DNA of 28,205 bases from the NCBI GenBank assembly GCA_964618975.1, contig CAZUDI010000048.1:1-28205 (forward strand). Reading direction: 5' to 3'. Of this stretch, positions 1 through 7,656 are shown in pieces. The translations under genes were made by a program, and so were the position numbers. The stretch comes from CAZUDI01 sp964618975 (GTDB taxonomy: Bacteria > Desulfobacterota > Desulfomonilia > UBA1062). Numbering within the stretch: position 1 is the stretch's first letter; each line of letters opens with the position of its first letter. A model generated the notes under the pieces. It was not told the DNA's origin and did not search any database. It was given only the letters and a program-made list of their open reading frames with translations.

Positions 1-470
1 CCCGTATTGTATACCAGGGGGAGACACAGACCACCCTCGATGGCCATGGGCAGTGCCTCGAGAATCTGGGGGATCACATGGCTGGGGGTGACGAAATTGA
101 TGTTGTGGCATCCCTGGGCCTGGAGGCTGAGCATCATGTCGGCAAACTCTTCCCGACCGGCAAGAGCGCCCTGGTTGTAATGGCTGATTTCGTAGTTCTG
201 GCAGAAGCTGCACCGCAGATTGCAGGAGCTGATGAAGATGGTGCCCGATCCGCCGCGGCCCACCAGGGGCCGCTCCTCGCCGAAATGGGGCCCGCAGCTC
301 GCCACGCGCACCCGTCTGCCGGTACGGCAGAAGCCCTCCTCCCCGTGGAGACGATCCACCCCGCAGCGACGTGGACAGAGGGTGCAGCAAGACAGGGCCT
401 CGAGTGCCAGCTCGATTCTCTCCTGCAGGACACCTGTCTTATAGGTCTTGAGATAGGAGGCCCTTGGCAT
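1..470 (-). CDS. Radical SAM protein, PflX/PflA-activase-like (3' part beyond window)
   Basis: The reading frame is open on the minus strand from ATG 470 to the window edge, so only the first ~156 residues are seen. The radical-SAM motif CNLRCSFC (CX3CX2C) is present and should bind the [4Fe-4S] cluster that cleaves S-adenosylmethionine. Before it lies a Cys-rich stretch (CCTLCPRRCGV, then GFCRTG) typical of the PflX-type activase-like branch. The family makes a glycyl or other substrate radical, but the substrate here is unknown. An in-frame GTG at 503 overlaps the stop of the upstream PEBP gene by GTGA, so translational coupling from 503 is an alternative. Neither start has a strong Shine-Dalgarno. 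Family call is firm, exact start is not. Confidence 0.85.
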   Translation of the reverse strand, partial: MPRASYLKTYKTGVLQERIELALEALSCCTLCPRRCGVDRLHGEEGFCRTGRRVRVASCGPHFGEERPLVGRGGSGTIFISSCNLRCSFCQNYEISHYNQGALAGREEFADMMLSLQAQGCHNINFVTPSHVIPQILEALPMAIEGGLCLPLVYNT

Positions 471-499
471 GGGCGGGTCTGGCGGCTTTCCGGGAAGGC

Positions 500-955
500 T
501 CACGACCGGGAATATCTGCCCATGAGCTGCCCCTCGGAGAGGATGTGGCCTTTCATCGCCTGGTTGAGCTGCTTTCTGGTAGCCTTTGACGGCAGGTTCA
601 CTTCCGTGTCCAGGGCATAGATGCGGAAGTAGTACCGGTGGGTGCCTCCGGGCGGGCACGGGCCGCCGTAGCCGAGATGGCCAAAGTCATTCAGGCCCTG
701 GCGTCCCCCGGGTGGCGGGCCCTCGTGGGGGGCGACCTGCGCGGGCAGGCCTCTCAACGATGGTGGAAGGTTGTAGTAGACCCAGTGGACCCAGGTGCCC
801 AGAGGGGCATCGGGGTCTTCGCAGATCAGGGCCAGACTCCGGGTTCCCTCGGGGGGATCGTCCCAGATCAGTGGTGGAGAGATGTCTTGGGCGTCGCAGG
901 TATAGGTGCCAGGAATCATACCGCCCTCGACAAAGGCGGGGCTTTCGATGTGCAC
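500..955 (-). CDS. YbhB/YbcL-family PEBP (Raf-kinase-inhibitor-like) protein
   Basis: Encodes 151 residues of the phosphatidylethanolamine-binding-protein fold. The ligand-pocket motifs are visible: DPDAP followed by GTWVHW near residues 45-55, and GGTHRYYFRIYALD near residue 115. Bacterial YbhB/YbcL proteins are cytoplasmic with no settled function. The start is GTG 955 because AAAGGAGGTG lies 5 nt upstream and the family N-terminus (HIESPAF) follows at once. An in-frame ATG at 1090 would add 45 residues unlike the family. It sits between the DUF72 gene (139 nt upstream) and the radical SAM gene, with which its stop may overlap. Confidence 0.9.
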   Translation of the reverse strand: MHIESPAFVEGGMIPGTYTCDAQDISPPLIWDDPPEGTRSLALICEDPDAPLGTWVHWVYYNLPPSLRGLPAQVAPHEGPPPGGRQGLNDFGHLGYGGPCPPGGTHRYYFRIYALDTEVNLPSKATRKQLNQAMKGHILSEGQLMGRYSRS

Positions 956-1094
956 GTTTCCACCTCCTTTGCGCCCGCTTAAGGGGTTGGAGATGCGGAC
1001 GGGTTCTGCGGCTTGGAGGCCTGAAGATGCATCTGCCCTTTGCGGGATTCTTCTCCATAATAAGGAACGGGAGCGGCCATGACAATCCATTCCT

Positions 1095-1817
1095 TTAGTC
1101 CGGGGAGAGGAGGTGTTGGAGCCTCAGGGCGTTGTGCGGGGCATAGCCCTGGTAGTCGTTGTCGAAGTAGACATAGGTCTCCCGGTCCCAGGAGCGGATC
1201 CTGTGCGCCCAGTCCACAAGCTCCGACTCGCTGTAGTCCGAGGCATAGAGGCTCTGCGACCCATGGAGACGGACGTAGGCGAAATCGGCCGTGATCGCCA
1301 CCAGGAAGGGGTAGCGGCCGGCCGTATCCGATATGCACCAGGCGATATTGTGGGCGCGCATGAGCCCCAGCGCCTCCTCCCCGGTCCAGCTCTTATGGCG
1401 GGCCTCGATGCACAGGCGTAAGTCCCGGGGTAGACAGCGGCAGAAGGCGGAAAACACCGCCGCCTCGAAGACCAGCGAGGGCGGCAGCTGGAAGAGCACC
1501 ACGCCGAGCTTGTCTCTTAAGGGGGCCAGTGACGCCACCAGGCTGTCTACCGGTTCGGCCACCTCCTGGAGGCGCCGGATGTGCGTGATGAAGCGGTGGG
1601 CCTTGAGTGACCAGACAAAGTCATCCGGGCTCCGTGCGCACCACGCGGCAAGGGTGGAGGAAGGCATGCTGCGGTAGAAGGTCGCATTGACCTCGACCGT
1701 GGCAAAGATCGACGTATAGTATTCCAGCCACCGGGACTTGGGATGGCCCTGCGGATAGAACACCCCGGCCCAGTGGTTGTAGTTCCAGCCCGAGGTGCCG
1801 ACGTGAACCTGTGACAT
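1095..1817 (-). CDS. DUF72 (YecE-like) family protein
   Basis: Encodes 240 residues, near the usual length of the family. The N-terminal signature HVGTSGWNYNHWAGVFYP, then WLEYYTSIFATVEVNATFY at residues ~30-48, is diagnostic of DUF72, a TIM-barrel-like family. Later family landmarks are FVWSLKAHRFITH and GVVLFQLPPS. The biochemical role is not established. The start ATG 1817 lies 10 nt after the sixA stop with no strong Shine-Dalgarno, so it is probably translated from the sixA transcript. Confidence 0.92.
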   Translation of the reverse strand: MSQVHVGTSGWNYNHWAGVFYPQGHPKSRWLEYYTSIFATVEVNATFYRSMPSSTLAAWCARSPDDFVWSLKAHRFITHIRRLQEVAEPVDSLVASLAPLRDKLGVVLFQLPPSLVFEAAVFSAFCRCLPRDLRLCIEARHKSWTGEEALGLMRAHNIAWCISDTAGRYPFLVAITADFAYVRLHGSQSLYASDYSESELVDWAHRIRSWDRETYVYFDNDYQGYAPHNALRLQHLLSPD

Positions 1818-1827
1818 GACGCGAGTG

Positions 1828-2289
1828 TCAGGTGATCTTGGGCATGAGCGCCCATTTGATGACCCAGGAATGCGTGTCCGGGTCCTTGTCCAGACAGAGG
1901 ATGCCGCCGTTCTGCAGCTTGAACACCGGGGGAGAGCTGCTGCCGGTGATTAGCTGGGAGACCAGCCGTTCCAGAAAAGGGAGATGCCCCACCACCATGA
2001 GGTCCTTGTGGCTGTCGATCGTCCTGGCAAAGGCGGCGGTATCATCCAGCGGATTGAGCCCGCTGCCTTCCCGCAGGCCCCCCTCGGGTTCGAGCGCCGC
2101 GGCCAGGAGTTCGGCGGTCTGACGGGCGCGTTTCTTGCCGCTGTGTTCGATGAGCTTGGGCCGCACACGATACTGCCTGGCTATGTCCGCCATGCGCACG
2201 ACCTCGGAGTGGCCCTCAGCCGAGAGACCGCATTCCCGGTCAATCTCCCTGGGAATGCTCTTGCCGTGCTGAACCAGGTACAGTGCCAT
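1828..2289 (-). CDS. sixA: SixA-like histidine phosphatase
   Basis: Encodes 153 residues of the short histidine phosphatase (phosphoglycerate-mutase-like) superfamily. The N-terminal catalytic motif reads LVQHGKS: the usual Arg of RHG is Gln, while the phospho-accepting His is kept. The second catalytic His is in VVGHLPFLERL. KKRARQTAELLA matches the conserved SP/GxxRARQTAE segment. E. coli SixA dephosphorylates phosphohistidine in the nitrogen PTS protein; no PTS partner is visible here. Start ATG 2289 is chosen because AGGGGGGGTG lies ~6 nt upstream and the family N-terminus begins there. An in-frame ATG at 2352 adds 21 non-homologous residues. First gene of a probable minus-strand operon with DUF72. 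Confidence 0.88.
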   Translation of the reverse strand: MALYLVQHGKSIPREIDRECGLSAEGHSEVVRMADIARQYRVRPKLIEHSGKKRARQTAELLAAALEPEGGLREGSGLNPLDDTAAFARTIDSHKDLMVVGHLPFLERLVSQLITGSSSPPVFKLQNGGILCLDKDPDTHSWVIKWALMPKIT

Positions 2290-2457
2290 GGGATCACCCC
2301 CCCTGTAAGATTCCTGCCGGCCCCGGAAGCAAAGGCGGCCTTGGTCAGCCAACGGATTCCGCTATACATAATGGGCCAGGGGGTTAAAAAGGCAAGCAGA
2401 ATCAGAACGACGTACCCATGAGAACCCCATGTTGAATACGTTCATACCGTAGATATT

Positions 2458-2572
2458 GGCGGGGTTTAAGGCAAGTGGAATTACCGGGGCCTAACTGTTT
2501 CCACCCCGAGGTGAATGCGCGCATGCCATCCATAGGGGCGGGGCTTAAGGCAGACAAAACAACCGGGGCATA
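2458..2572. repeat. Pair of imperfect ~36-bp direct repeats between sixA and the Fe-S gene
   Basis: 2458-2493 and 2537-2572 share the core GGCGGGG(T/C)TTAAGGCA and, after a variable centre, ACCGGGGC(C/A)TA. About 27 of 36 positions agree and the copies start 79 bp apart. They lie in the 296-bp space 2290-2585, upstream of sixA on the minus strand. The rest of this space shows no gene. Confidence 0.55.
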
Positions 2573-2585
2573 CCCCTGTCCCCCC

Positions 2586-3587
2586 TCAGGGGGCCAGGGG
2601 TCGGGGGATGGCCTGTGCGCACGGCACCCCGGTGGCGCACAGACCGCACCCGTAGATGAAGATGTGGTAGTTGCGGTTGCAGTGGATCAGGGATCGGGCC
2701 ACCCGGCGTGCGCAGGCCTCCTTGTCGTGACCCTCTGGGGTAATGGCCCCTACCGGACAGCGCTGCGCGCAGGCCAGGCAGGGGATTCCCTGGTGGTGGA
2801 GGCAGTGGGCGTAGGGATCGTCGGGCCGATTGTGGGTGGGATCGAGTCTCAGATTGACGACAAAACTGCCGCAGCGATGTGCCACCCCTTTTTCGGTGAT
2901 CAGGAACGCGTGCCTCCCGAAACTTCCCAGACCGGCGGCATAGGCCATATGACGGTGGGACCAGGGCGAGGCCCATCCCACACCGGGGTAGCGCTGCTTG
3001 CGGAACACAGGGGTGACATCGGGAGACACGGCCAGAATGCCTCGCTGCATGAGGAATGTGACGATCTCGCGCACGAGAACCTGGCTGAAGATCTCGCCGA
3101 GGAGGCGGGTCTGTGCCCACCGCTCCGAGGCCCAGTCATGGCGGGAGGCGTTGGCGCGGATCGTGGCCGCACTCAGGGGCAGGATGAAACAGACCACGCT
3201 GGTGTCCCGGGCCGATGGTGCCGGAACACCAGCGTTATGTGCCTGCCAGGCCAGGATCTCCTGCGGGGTGAAGTGCTGCGGCGCGATGAGGCGCTTAAAA
3301 TCCTTAAGAAGGGGGTCGTCGCCACGGACGAAGCCCACCAGGGGCTCGTCGAAGATGCGCTCCCCCTGAAGGGGGCCTTCCATGGCGTTGGCCGCATGAA
3401 AGGCGACGCTTTCGCGGAGGGCGTCGACGAACCACTGGGCGGTGAACGTTGGGCAGTTATCGGGTGCGCCCGATGAAAAAAGCGGCTGCGCTGGGTGACC
3501 CCAGCCGCGCATCTCGCCGATGGCGTTCTTTATGCCTCGCACATCGGTAATCCAGGAAAACCTTCGGTAACGCTCCGGTGTGTGCAT
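2586..3587 (-). CDS. QueG-like (epoxyqueuosine reductase-related) [4Fe-4S] protein
   Basis: Encodes 333 residues. The C-terminal third carries two cluster motifs: PCLACAQRCPVGAI (CX2CX3CP) near residue 270 with a further Cys in DKEAC, and CGLCATGVPC near residue 315. The segment YAAGLGSFGRHAFLIT followed by RCGSFVVNL is the hallmark of the QueG and reductive-dehalogenase-related group. QueG itself is a cobalamin-dependent tRNA epoxyqueuosine reductase; the long divergent N-terminal half argues that this is a paralogue of unknown substrate. Start ATG 3587 has AGGGG ~7 nt upstream. Transcribed divergently from the P-loop kinase gene across a 212-nt spacer. Confidence 0.8.
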   Translation of the reverse strand: MHTPERYRRFSWITDVRGIKNAIGEMRGWGHPAQPLFSSGAPDNCPTFTAQWFVDALRESVAFHAANAMEGPLQGERIFDEPLVGFVRGDDPLLKDFKRLIAPQHFTPQEILAWQAHNAGVPAPSARDTSVVCFILPLSAATIRANASRHDWASERWAQTRLLGEIFSQVLVREIVTFLMQRGILAVSPDVTPVFRKQRYPGVGWASPWSHRHMAYAAGLGSFGRHAFLITEKGVAHRCGSFVVNLRLDPTHNRPDDPYAHCLHHQGIPCLACAQRCPVGAITPEGHDKEACARRVARSLIHCNRNYHIFIYGCGLCATGVPCAQAIPRPLAP

Positions 3588-3799
3588 TCATTTCCCCTGC
3601 TCCCTCGGGGTGCCCTTACCTGTCGTCTGCTCAGGCATAGGGCGCAGGGTGTGCCCCGGGGCGCATAACAAGGGCTTCAGCATAGCTCAAGAGGTGGGGG
3701 ACGGTCAAGGATACATGCAGTTTATACTTGAAAGATCGTGTCCTTATCGATACAAACCACGGCATTATATGTCTGTGATGCAAGGGAGGTTGATCCAGG

Positions 3800-4375
3800 A
3801 TGCACATCTTTGTGATTGTGGGCATGCCCGCTTCGGGCAAAAATATCGCCCGGGATTACGCCCGGGCCAAGGGATTTCCTTATTTTTCCACCGGCGATAT
3901 CGTCCGCCAGGAGGTGTTCCGGCAGGGACTCACCCCGGACGCGACCACCATGGCGCGTATCTCGGACCTGCTTCGCGGGCCAGACGGCCAGGGGGTGACC
4001 CGGGCGGCACTCACGCGCGCCCGGGCAACGTTAAGCGAGTTCGTGTTTCTCGAGGGCATGCGTTCCTGGGGCGAGATCGAGCTTATCCGGGCAGAGGCCC
4101 CGGTGGTGGTGCTGGCCTTCCTGGCCCCGCCCCATGTAAGGAAGGCGCGCATGCTTGATCGCGGGCGTTCGGACGACAGTGTGCAGGCTTTTGCGTCCCG
4201 GGACGCACGCGAGATCGCCTATGGGGCCAGCGTGCCCATCGCCCTGGCGGATGAATACGTGCTGAACACGGGTACGCCGGAGGCGGCCTGGGAAAGGATG
4301 GATGCGATCATCACCACCCATACGCGTACCCCGCTTTACGGGGGCGAGCGTGCGGGCCTGGCACCGGGGGGCTGA
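3800..4375 (+). CDS. P-loop nucleoside/nucleotide kinase-like protein (UPF0200-like)
   Basis: Encodes 191 residues. A Walker A motif GMPASGKN is at residues 8-15, where Asn replaces the common Ser/Thr after the Lys. STGDIVRQEVFRQGL at residues ~31-45 matches the GD-V-R-E region of the adenylate-kinase-like UPF0200 group best known from archaea. A lid-like basic stretch (RKARMLDRGRSDD) lies near residue 115. A phosphotransfer role on a small metabolite is inferred; the substrate is unknown. Start ATG 3800 has GGGAGGT ~9 nt upstream. It converges on the Fe-S gene at 4390. Confidence 0.75.
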   Translation: MHIFVIVGMPASGKNIARDYARAKGFPYFSTGDIVRQEVFRQGLTPDATTMARISDLLRGPDGQGVTRAALTRARATLSEFVFLEGMRSWGEIELIRAEAPVVVLAFLAPPHVRKARMLDRGRSDDSVQAFASRDAREIAYGASVPIALADEYVLNTGTPEAAWERMDAIITTHTRTPLYGGERAGLAPGG

Positions 4376-4389
4376 AGTCGCGGCAGGCA

Positions 4390-5373
4390 TCAGTGCCCGG
4401 GGATGAAGGCCTGCTCCCTGACCTCTGTCAGCCTTATGGCGCCGGTGGGGCAGGTTGTGGCGCACAGGCCGCAGCCCAGGCAGCGCGAGGGGTCGACCGC
4501 CGCTGAGGCATCCACAGTCAGGGCCCCGACCGGGCAGATATCCACGCACAGGGCACAGGCGGTGCACTCTCCGGCGTCCACCACCGCCCGATAGCGCGAG
4601 GGGGCGAGTACCCCCCGGGTACGCTCGTCGGAGACATAGCGCAGCATCTCGCAGCAGCAGCGGCAGCAGTTGCAGATGGCATTCACGCTGCCGCCCCGGT
4701 TCTCCGTGACGTGTACGAGGCCTGCCGCACGCGCGTGCTCCAGAATGGCGAGGGCCTCTGCGGCATCGATCTTGCGTCCGGTGCCACGTTTGATGGCATA
4801 GTCGGCCCCGCGGTCGAGCTGCAGGCAGACCTCCCGCGGGGCCTGGCAGTTCTGCAGGGATTTTCTGCAGACGCAGGTCGTGACTGCCAGATTGCGGGCC
4901 TGTTGCACTATCGCGTATACGTGCTCGGAGGGCAGCACCTGACTGGTCGCCTCAAGCGTCTCCTGGATGGGGATGACCCGCATGAAGGAAGGCAGCTTGA
5001 CCGCGGTGACGAGCTTCAGCAGCTCCCGGTAATCACTGTCCATGAAGGTCTTCCACAGCTCGAGCAGCTCGGGAGGGGCCTCGGGCCAGAGCAGGGTGGC
5101 ATCGTGGAACTGCACGATATGGCGGGGCATGCGGTAGAAGGTCTGGCCGGATTTTTCATAGTCGAACACCGCGCCGCGATGATACAGGTTCTCGAGGATG
5201 GAGGCCATTGCCTCCCTGCTAAGGGCATGCCTGTCGGCCAGCTCTTCCACGCACCCGGGCAGAGAATCGACGATGGCGGCCTCCTCCTCCGAACAGATGA
5301 GGCGCCAGATCTGCGGCAGGAGCGGGGATTGCTCCATGGCGAGTTTTTGCGAGAGACGGCTATAGATATCCAT
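4390..5373 (-). CDS. Cys-rich 2x[4Fe-4S] ferredoxin-type protein with possible winged-helix N-terminus
   Basis: Encodes 327 residues. Residues ~1-90 are helical, with a segment (LSREAMASILENLYHRGAV) that looks like a winged-helix DNA- or protein-binding unit. Residues 167-183 hold four Cys (CVCR, C176, C183). Residues 234-241 are an unusual run, CNCCRCCC. The C-terminus has two classic CX2CX2CX3CP motifs at 270-280 and 298-308, giving two [4Fe-4S] clusters. Electron transfer or redox sensing is inferred; the partner is unknown. AAAGGAG precedes ATG 5373 by ~12 nt. It diverges from the methyltransferase gene across an AT-rich spacer. Confidence 0.82.
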   Translation of the reverse strand: MDIYSRLSQKLAMEQSPLLPQIWRLICSEEEAAIVDSLPGCVEELADRHALSREAMASILENLYHRGAVFDYEKSGQTFYRMPRHIVQFHDATLLWPEAPPELLELWKTFMDSDYRELLKLVTAVKLPSFMRVIPIQETLEATSQVLPSEHVYAIVQQARNLAVTTCVCRKSLQNCQAPREVCLQLDRGADYAIKRGTGRKIDAAEALAILEHARAAGLVHVTENRGGSVNAICNCCRCCCEMLRYVSDERTRGVLAPSRYRAVVDAGECTACALCVDICPVGALTVDASAAVDPSRCLGCGLCATTCPTGAIRLTEVREQAFIPGH

Positions 5374-5446
5374 TGTACAGGGTTACTCCTTTGAAAATAA
5401 TGTTATTACAATCAATAAAATTTATTAGTTACATGAAAATACCCAA
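5374..5446. promoter_or_regulatory. AT-rich divergent promoter region with a weak FNR-like half-dyad
   Basis: This 73-bp spacer is strikingly AT-rich against its surroundings and separates the divergent Fe-S and methyltransferase genes. On the minus strand, 5415-5402 reads TTGATTGTAATAAC, whose left half matches the FNR/Anr half-site TTGAT while the right half fits only 3 of 5. A TTGAAA (5391-5396) and TAAAAT (5416-5421) face the methyltransferase with a long 19-nt spacing. Both assignments are tentative. Confidence 0.4.
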
Positions 5447-6484
5447 ATGTCAACCGGTTTCGTGCCCATCCCGCCGACGGGCGGGATGGCTGTACGGTCA
5501 GCAGGCGACTTGATTTTACGACTGTTCAAGGACATCTATGATGACAGGCTGCTGAAAGGGCGGACAGGGGCAGGGGCCATGGCGGAGGATGAGCTTTACT
5601 CGATGGATGATCTGGTGCAGACCTATGAGCGGGTGCGCGACCATCTGCACACGCGGCAGCTCATCCAGCGCTATTCCATCAATCATCAGGATATTCGAGA
5701 GGTTGCCCTTGAGGGCCTGGACCTGGCTCAGGTGCATGAAGTGCTCGATCTGGGCTGTGCCTATGGCTTTTTTCCGGAGAGGCTGGGGGGGCGTCTGGCC
5801 CCCGAGGCCCATATCCTCGGTGTGGATCTCATCGACACCGAGAACCGCGAGGTCTTTCTCGAGCGCGTGGCGGCCCTGGGATACCGGGGAGAGTTCCTAC
5901 GGGCCGCGGTTCCTGAATTCGTGCGCGCCATGGAGGATGAGAGCTTTGATCTGGTGATTGCGAGCTACTCGCTGTATTTCTTTCCCGGGGCCATCGCGGA
6001 TATCGCCCGTATCCTGCATCCGAGCGGAAGCTTCCTGGCCGTCACGCATACCGAGCATTCCCTGGACGAGATCGTGCAACTCATCCCCGGCTGCCTGGAG
6101 GAGATCGGCCTGCCCCGGCCCCAAGAGACCACCATCAGCAGGCTCCTGCAGGCCTTTTCCGCCGAGGAGGGGACCGGGCTTCTGAGGCCCCACTTCCGGC
6201 GTGTGGAACGCATCATGTATGCCAATGCGCTCGAGTTTCCGCCCGAGGCGGTGGACGATTGCGTCGCGTACCTGGAACAGAAGCGCGCCCTGCTCTTCAA
6301 GGAAGTCCCCCCGCACTGCCCCCACAAGACCCGGCAGGCGCTGTCCTACTTCGAAGAGGCGGTCTGTGCCTATGCCCGGGAGCACGGTGGTGTACATATC
6401 ACCAAGGACGATGCAATCTTCCGCTGTTTCGATCCCATCATGGGGATAAGCTCCAAGGCAAGCCCTGGACCCTCCTTTTCCTAG
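5447..6484 (+). CDS. Class I SAM-dependent methyltransferase
   Basis: Encodes up to 345 residues. SAM-binding motif I is VLDLGCAYGFF (residues ~99-109). An acidic residue ends strand 2 (LGVD, D127). A post-I motif FDLVIASYSLYFF lies near residue 165, followed by LHPSGSFLAVTHTEHS. The fold is a Rossmann-type methyltransferase; the ~130-residue C-terminal helical extension is not one I recognise, so the substrate is unknown. Start ATG 5447 lacks a Shine-Dalgarno. In-frame ATG 5486 (GGGCGGG just upstream) or 5579 could be the true start. The Nudix gene follows after 52 nt and may be co-transcribed. Confidence 0.82.
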   Translation: MSTGFVPIPPTGGMAVRSAGDLILRLFKDIYDDRLLKGRTGAGAMAEDELYSMDDLVQTYERVRDHLHTRQLIQRYSINHQDIREVALEGLDLAQVHEVLDLGCAYGFFPERLGGRLAPEAHILGVDLIDTENREVFLERVAALGYRGEFLRAAVPEFVRAMEDESFDLVIASYSLYFFPGAIADIARILHPSGSFLAVTHTEHSLDEIVQLIPGCLEEIGLPRPQETTISRLLQAFSAEEGTGLLRPHFRRVERIMYANALEFPPEAVDDCVAYLEQKRALLFKEVPPHCPHKTRQALSYFEEAVCAYAREHGGVHITKDDAIFRCFDPIMGISSKASPGPSFS

Positions 6485-6536
6485 CAAGCGGCGGGGAGGG
6501 TGCCCCTGAGCGACTAAAACTTAGAATGGAGCAACG

Positions 6537-7565
6537 ATGCGTAAACAGAAAAAGTTCTGTACCTATTGCGGTGGCCCGGTCACCCGGGTTTTCCGGGAGG
6601 GACGCCATCGTGATTACTGTGCCCGCTGCGACACGGTTTTCTACGAGAACCCCCTGCCGGTGGCCTCGAGTATCGTGATCAATGAGGCGCGGGAGGTGCT
6701 GCTCGTCAAAAGGGGCCACAGGCCCTATGCCGGGATGTGGTGCCTACCCATCGGGTTTGCCGAGATGGGCGAGGCCATGCGGGAGGCGGCCCTGAGGGAG
6801 CTGAGGGAGGAAACCGGGATCGAGGGCGAGATCCTCAGACTCGTGGATGTGGATACGGTGGAAAACCCCTTCTACGGCACGCTGGCCATCGTGACCTATG
6901 AGGTGAGGATGACTGGCGGCAACCTGCAGCCGGGTGACGACGCCGTCGAGGCGCGCTTCTACCCCTTCAGCGAACTCCCCGATCTCGCCTGGTCATCCAA
7001 TACCAAGGCCCTGGATCTCCTGCAGGAACACTACCGGGATGCCTGGGCCATGATCGATTCCTTCAAGGGACTCTATCCCGCGGGCGAGGGCCCCGGGGAC
7101 ATTCCGACCACGACGAGCGAACACCGCGACTTCCTCTCCACCCTGCTGGTCACGATCATCGAGCAGGACCTGGATGAGATCGCCCTGCGCTGGGAGAGGG
7201 AGGTGCGCCAGGGTCTTGCGCTGGATGAGGCCAGCCTGGGGCTCATGCGGGAGGTCAGCCGCCAGACCTGGGAGGCCCTGAAGGGATGGCTGAGGCGCGA
7301 GGCGCCCCCCTTTGCCCCTGGGGTGTTCCGGGATGCGGGAAAACGCCTCGGCGCTGTCCGTCTTCCCCTGCCGGATGTGCTCAATGCCATGGCCCTGAGC
7401 CGCAAGGCCATCTGGACGCATGTCGTGAGCCGGCGTGTGCTCTCGACGCCCCTGGAGATCTACACAACCCTGGAGCTGAACAACCGCATCATCCTCTACT
7501 ACGACAAGGTTAACGCCCTGCTGGTGAGCGGGTATGTGGCAAGCGGCATGCTTCAGGGGATCTGA
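6537..7565 (+). CDS. Zinc-ribbon Nudix hydrolase with C-terminal RsbRD-N-like helical domain
   Basis: Encodes 342 residues. An N-terminal zinc ribbon has C8-X2-C11 and C28-X2-C31, as in NudC-like and ADP-ribose-type Nudix proteins. The full Nudix box (GX5EX7REUXEEXGU) runs from G73 to I95 with E79, R87, E88, E91, E92 and G94 all present, so Mg-dependent cleavage of a nucleoside diphosphate-X substrate is expected. Residues ~193-325 are an added helical region (HRDFLSTLLVTIIEQDLDEI, then RWEREVRQ) resembling the N-terminal sensor domain of RsbR/RsbRD-type proteins. This second assignment is by pattern only. GGAG lies 6 nt before ATG 6537. Convergent with the dehydrogenase gene. Confidence 0.88.
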   Translation: MRKQKKFCTYCGGPVTRVFREGRHRDYCARCDTVFYENPLPVASSIVINEAREVLLVKRGHRPYAGMWCLPIGFAEMGEAMREAALRELREETGIEGEILRLVDVDTVENPFYGTLAIVTYEVRMTGGNLQPGDDAVEARFYPFSELPDLAWSSNTKALDLLQEHYRDAWAMIDSFKGLYPAGEGPGDIPTTTSEHRDFLSTLLVTIIEQDLDEIALRWEREVRQGLALDEASLGLMREVSRQTWEALKGWLRREAPPFAPGVFRDAGKRLGAVRLPLPDVLNAMALSRKAIWTHVVSRRVLSTPLEIYTTLELNNRIILYYDKVNALLVSGYVASGMLQGI

Positions 7566-7566
7566 T

Positions 7567-7586
7567 GCGTCAGCGCAAACTGACGC
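7567..7586 (+). terminator. Short hairpin just after the Nudix stop codon
   Basis: GCGTCAG at 7567-7573 pairs perfectly with CTGACGC at 7580-7586 around a 6-nt loop. It begins 1 nt after the stop codon. No run of T follows, so it may stabilise the 3' end or help a factor-dependent stop. Confidence 0.5.
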
Positions 7587-7592
7587 TTCCCT

Positions 7593-7655
7593 CCAGGGGG
7601 CTCTCCGGTCGGGAGACTCTCCAGTCGGGGGACTCTCCCGTCAGATGGCCCCTGG
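7593..7655. repeat. Three tandem 16-nt hairpin units inside an inverted repeat
   Basis: Units at 7601-7616, 7617-7632 and 7633-7648 each begin CTCTCC(G/A/C)GTC. The first two are self-complementary (TCTCC against GGAGA or GGGGA). The set is enclosed by CCAGGGG (7593-7599) and CCCCTGG (7649-7655). It fills the space between two converging genes and is probably a bidirectional transcription stop or 3'-end structure. Confidence 0.7.
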
Positions 7656-7656
7656 G

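Noticed and set aside
2475..3476. Long plus-strand open frame of 333 codons opposite the QueG-like gene
   Set aside because: It mirrors a minus-strand gene with clear Fe-S motifs. The plus frame has no family features and arises from GC-rich codon bias.
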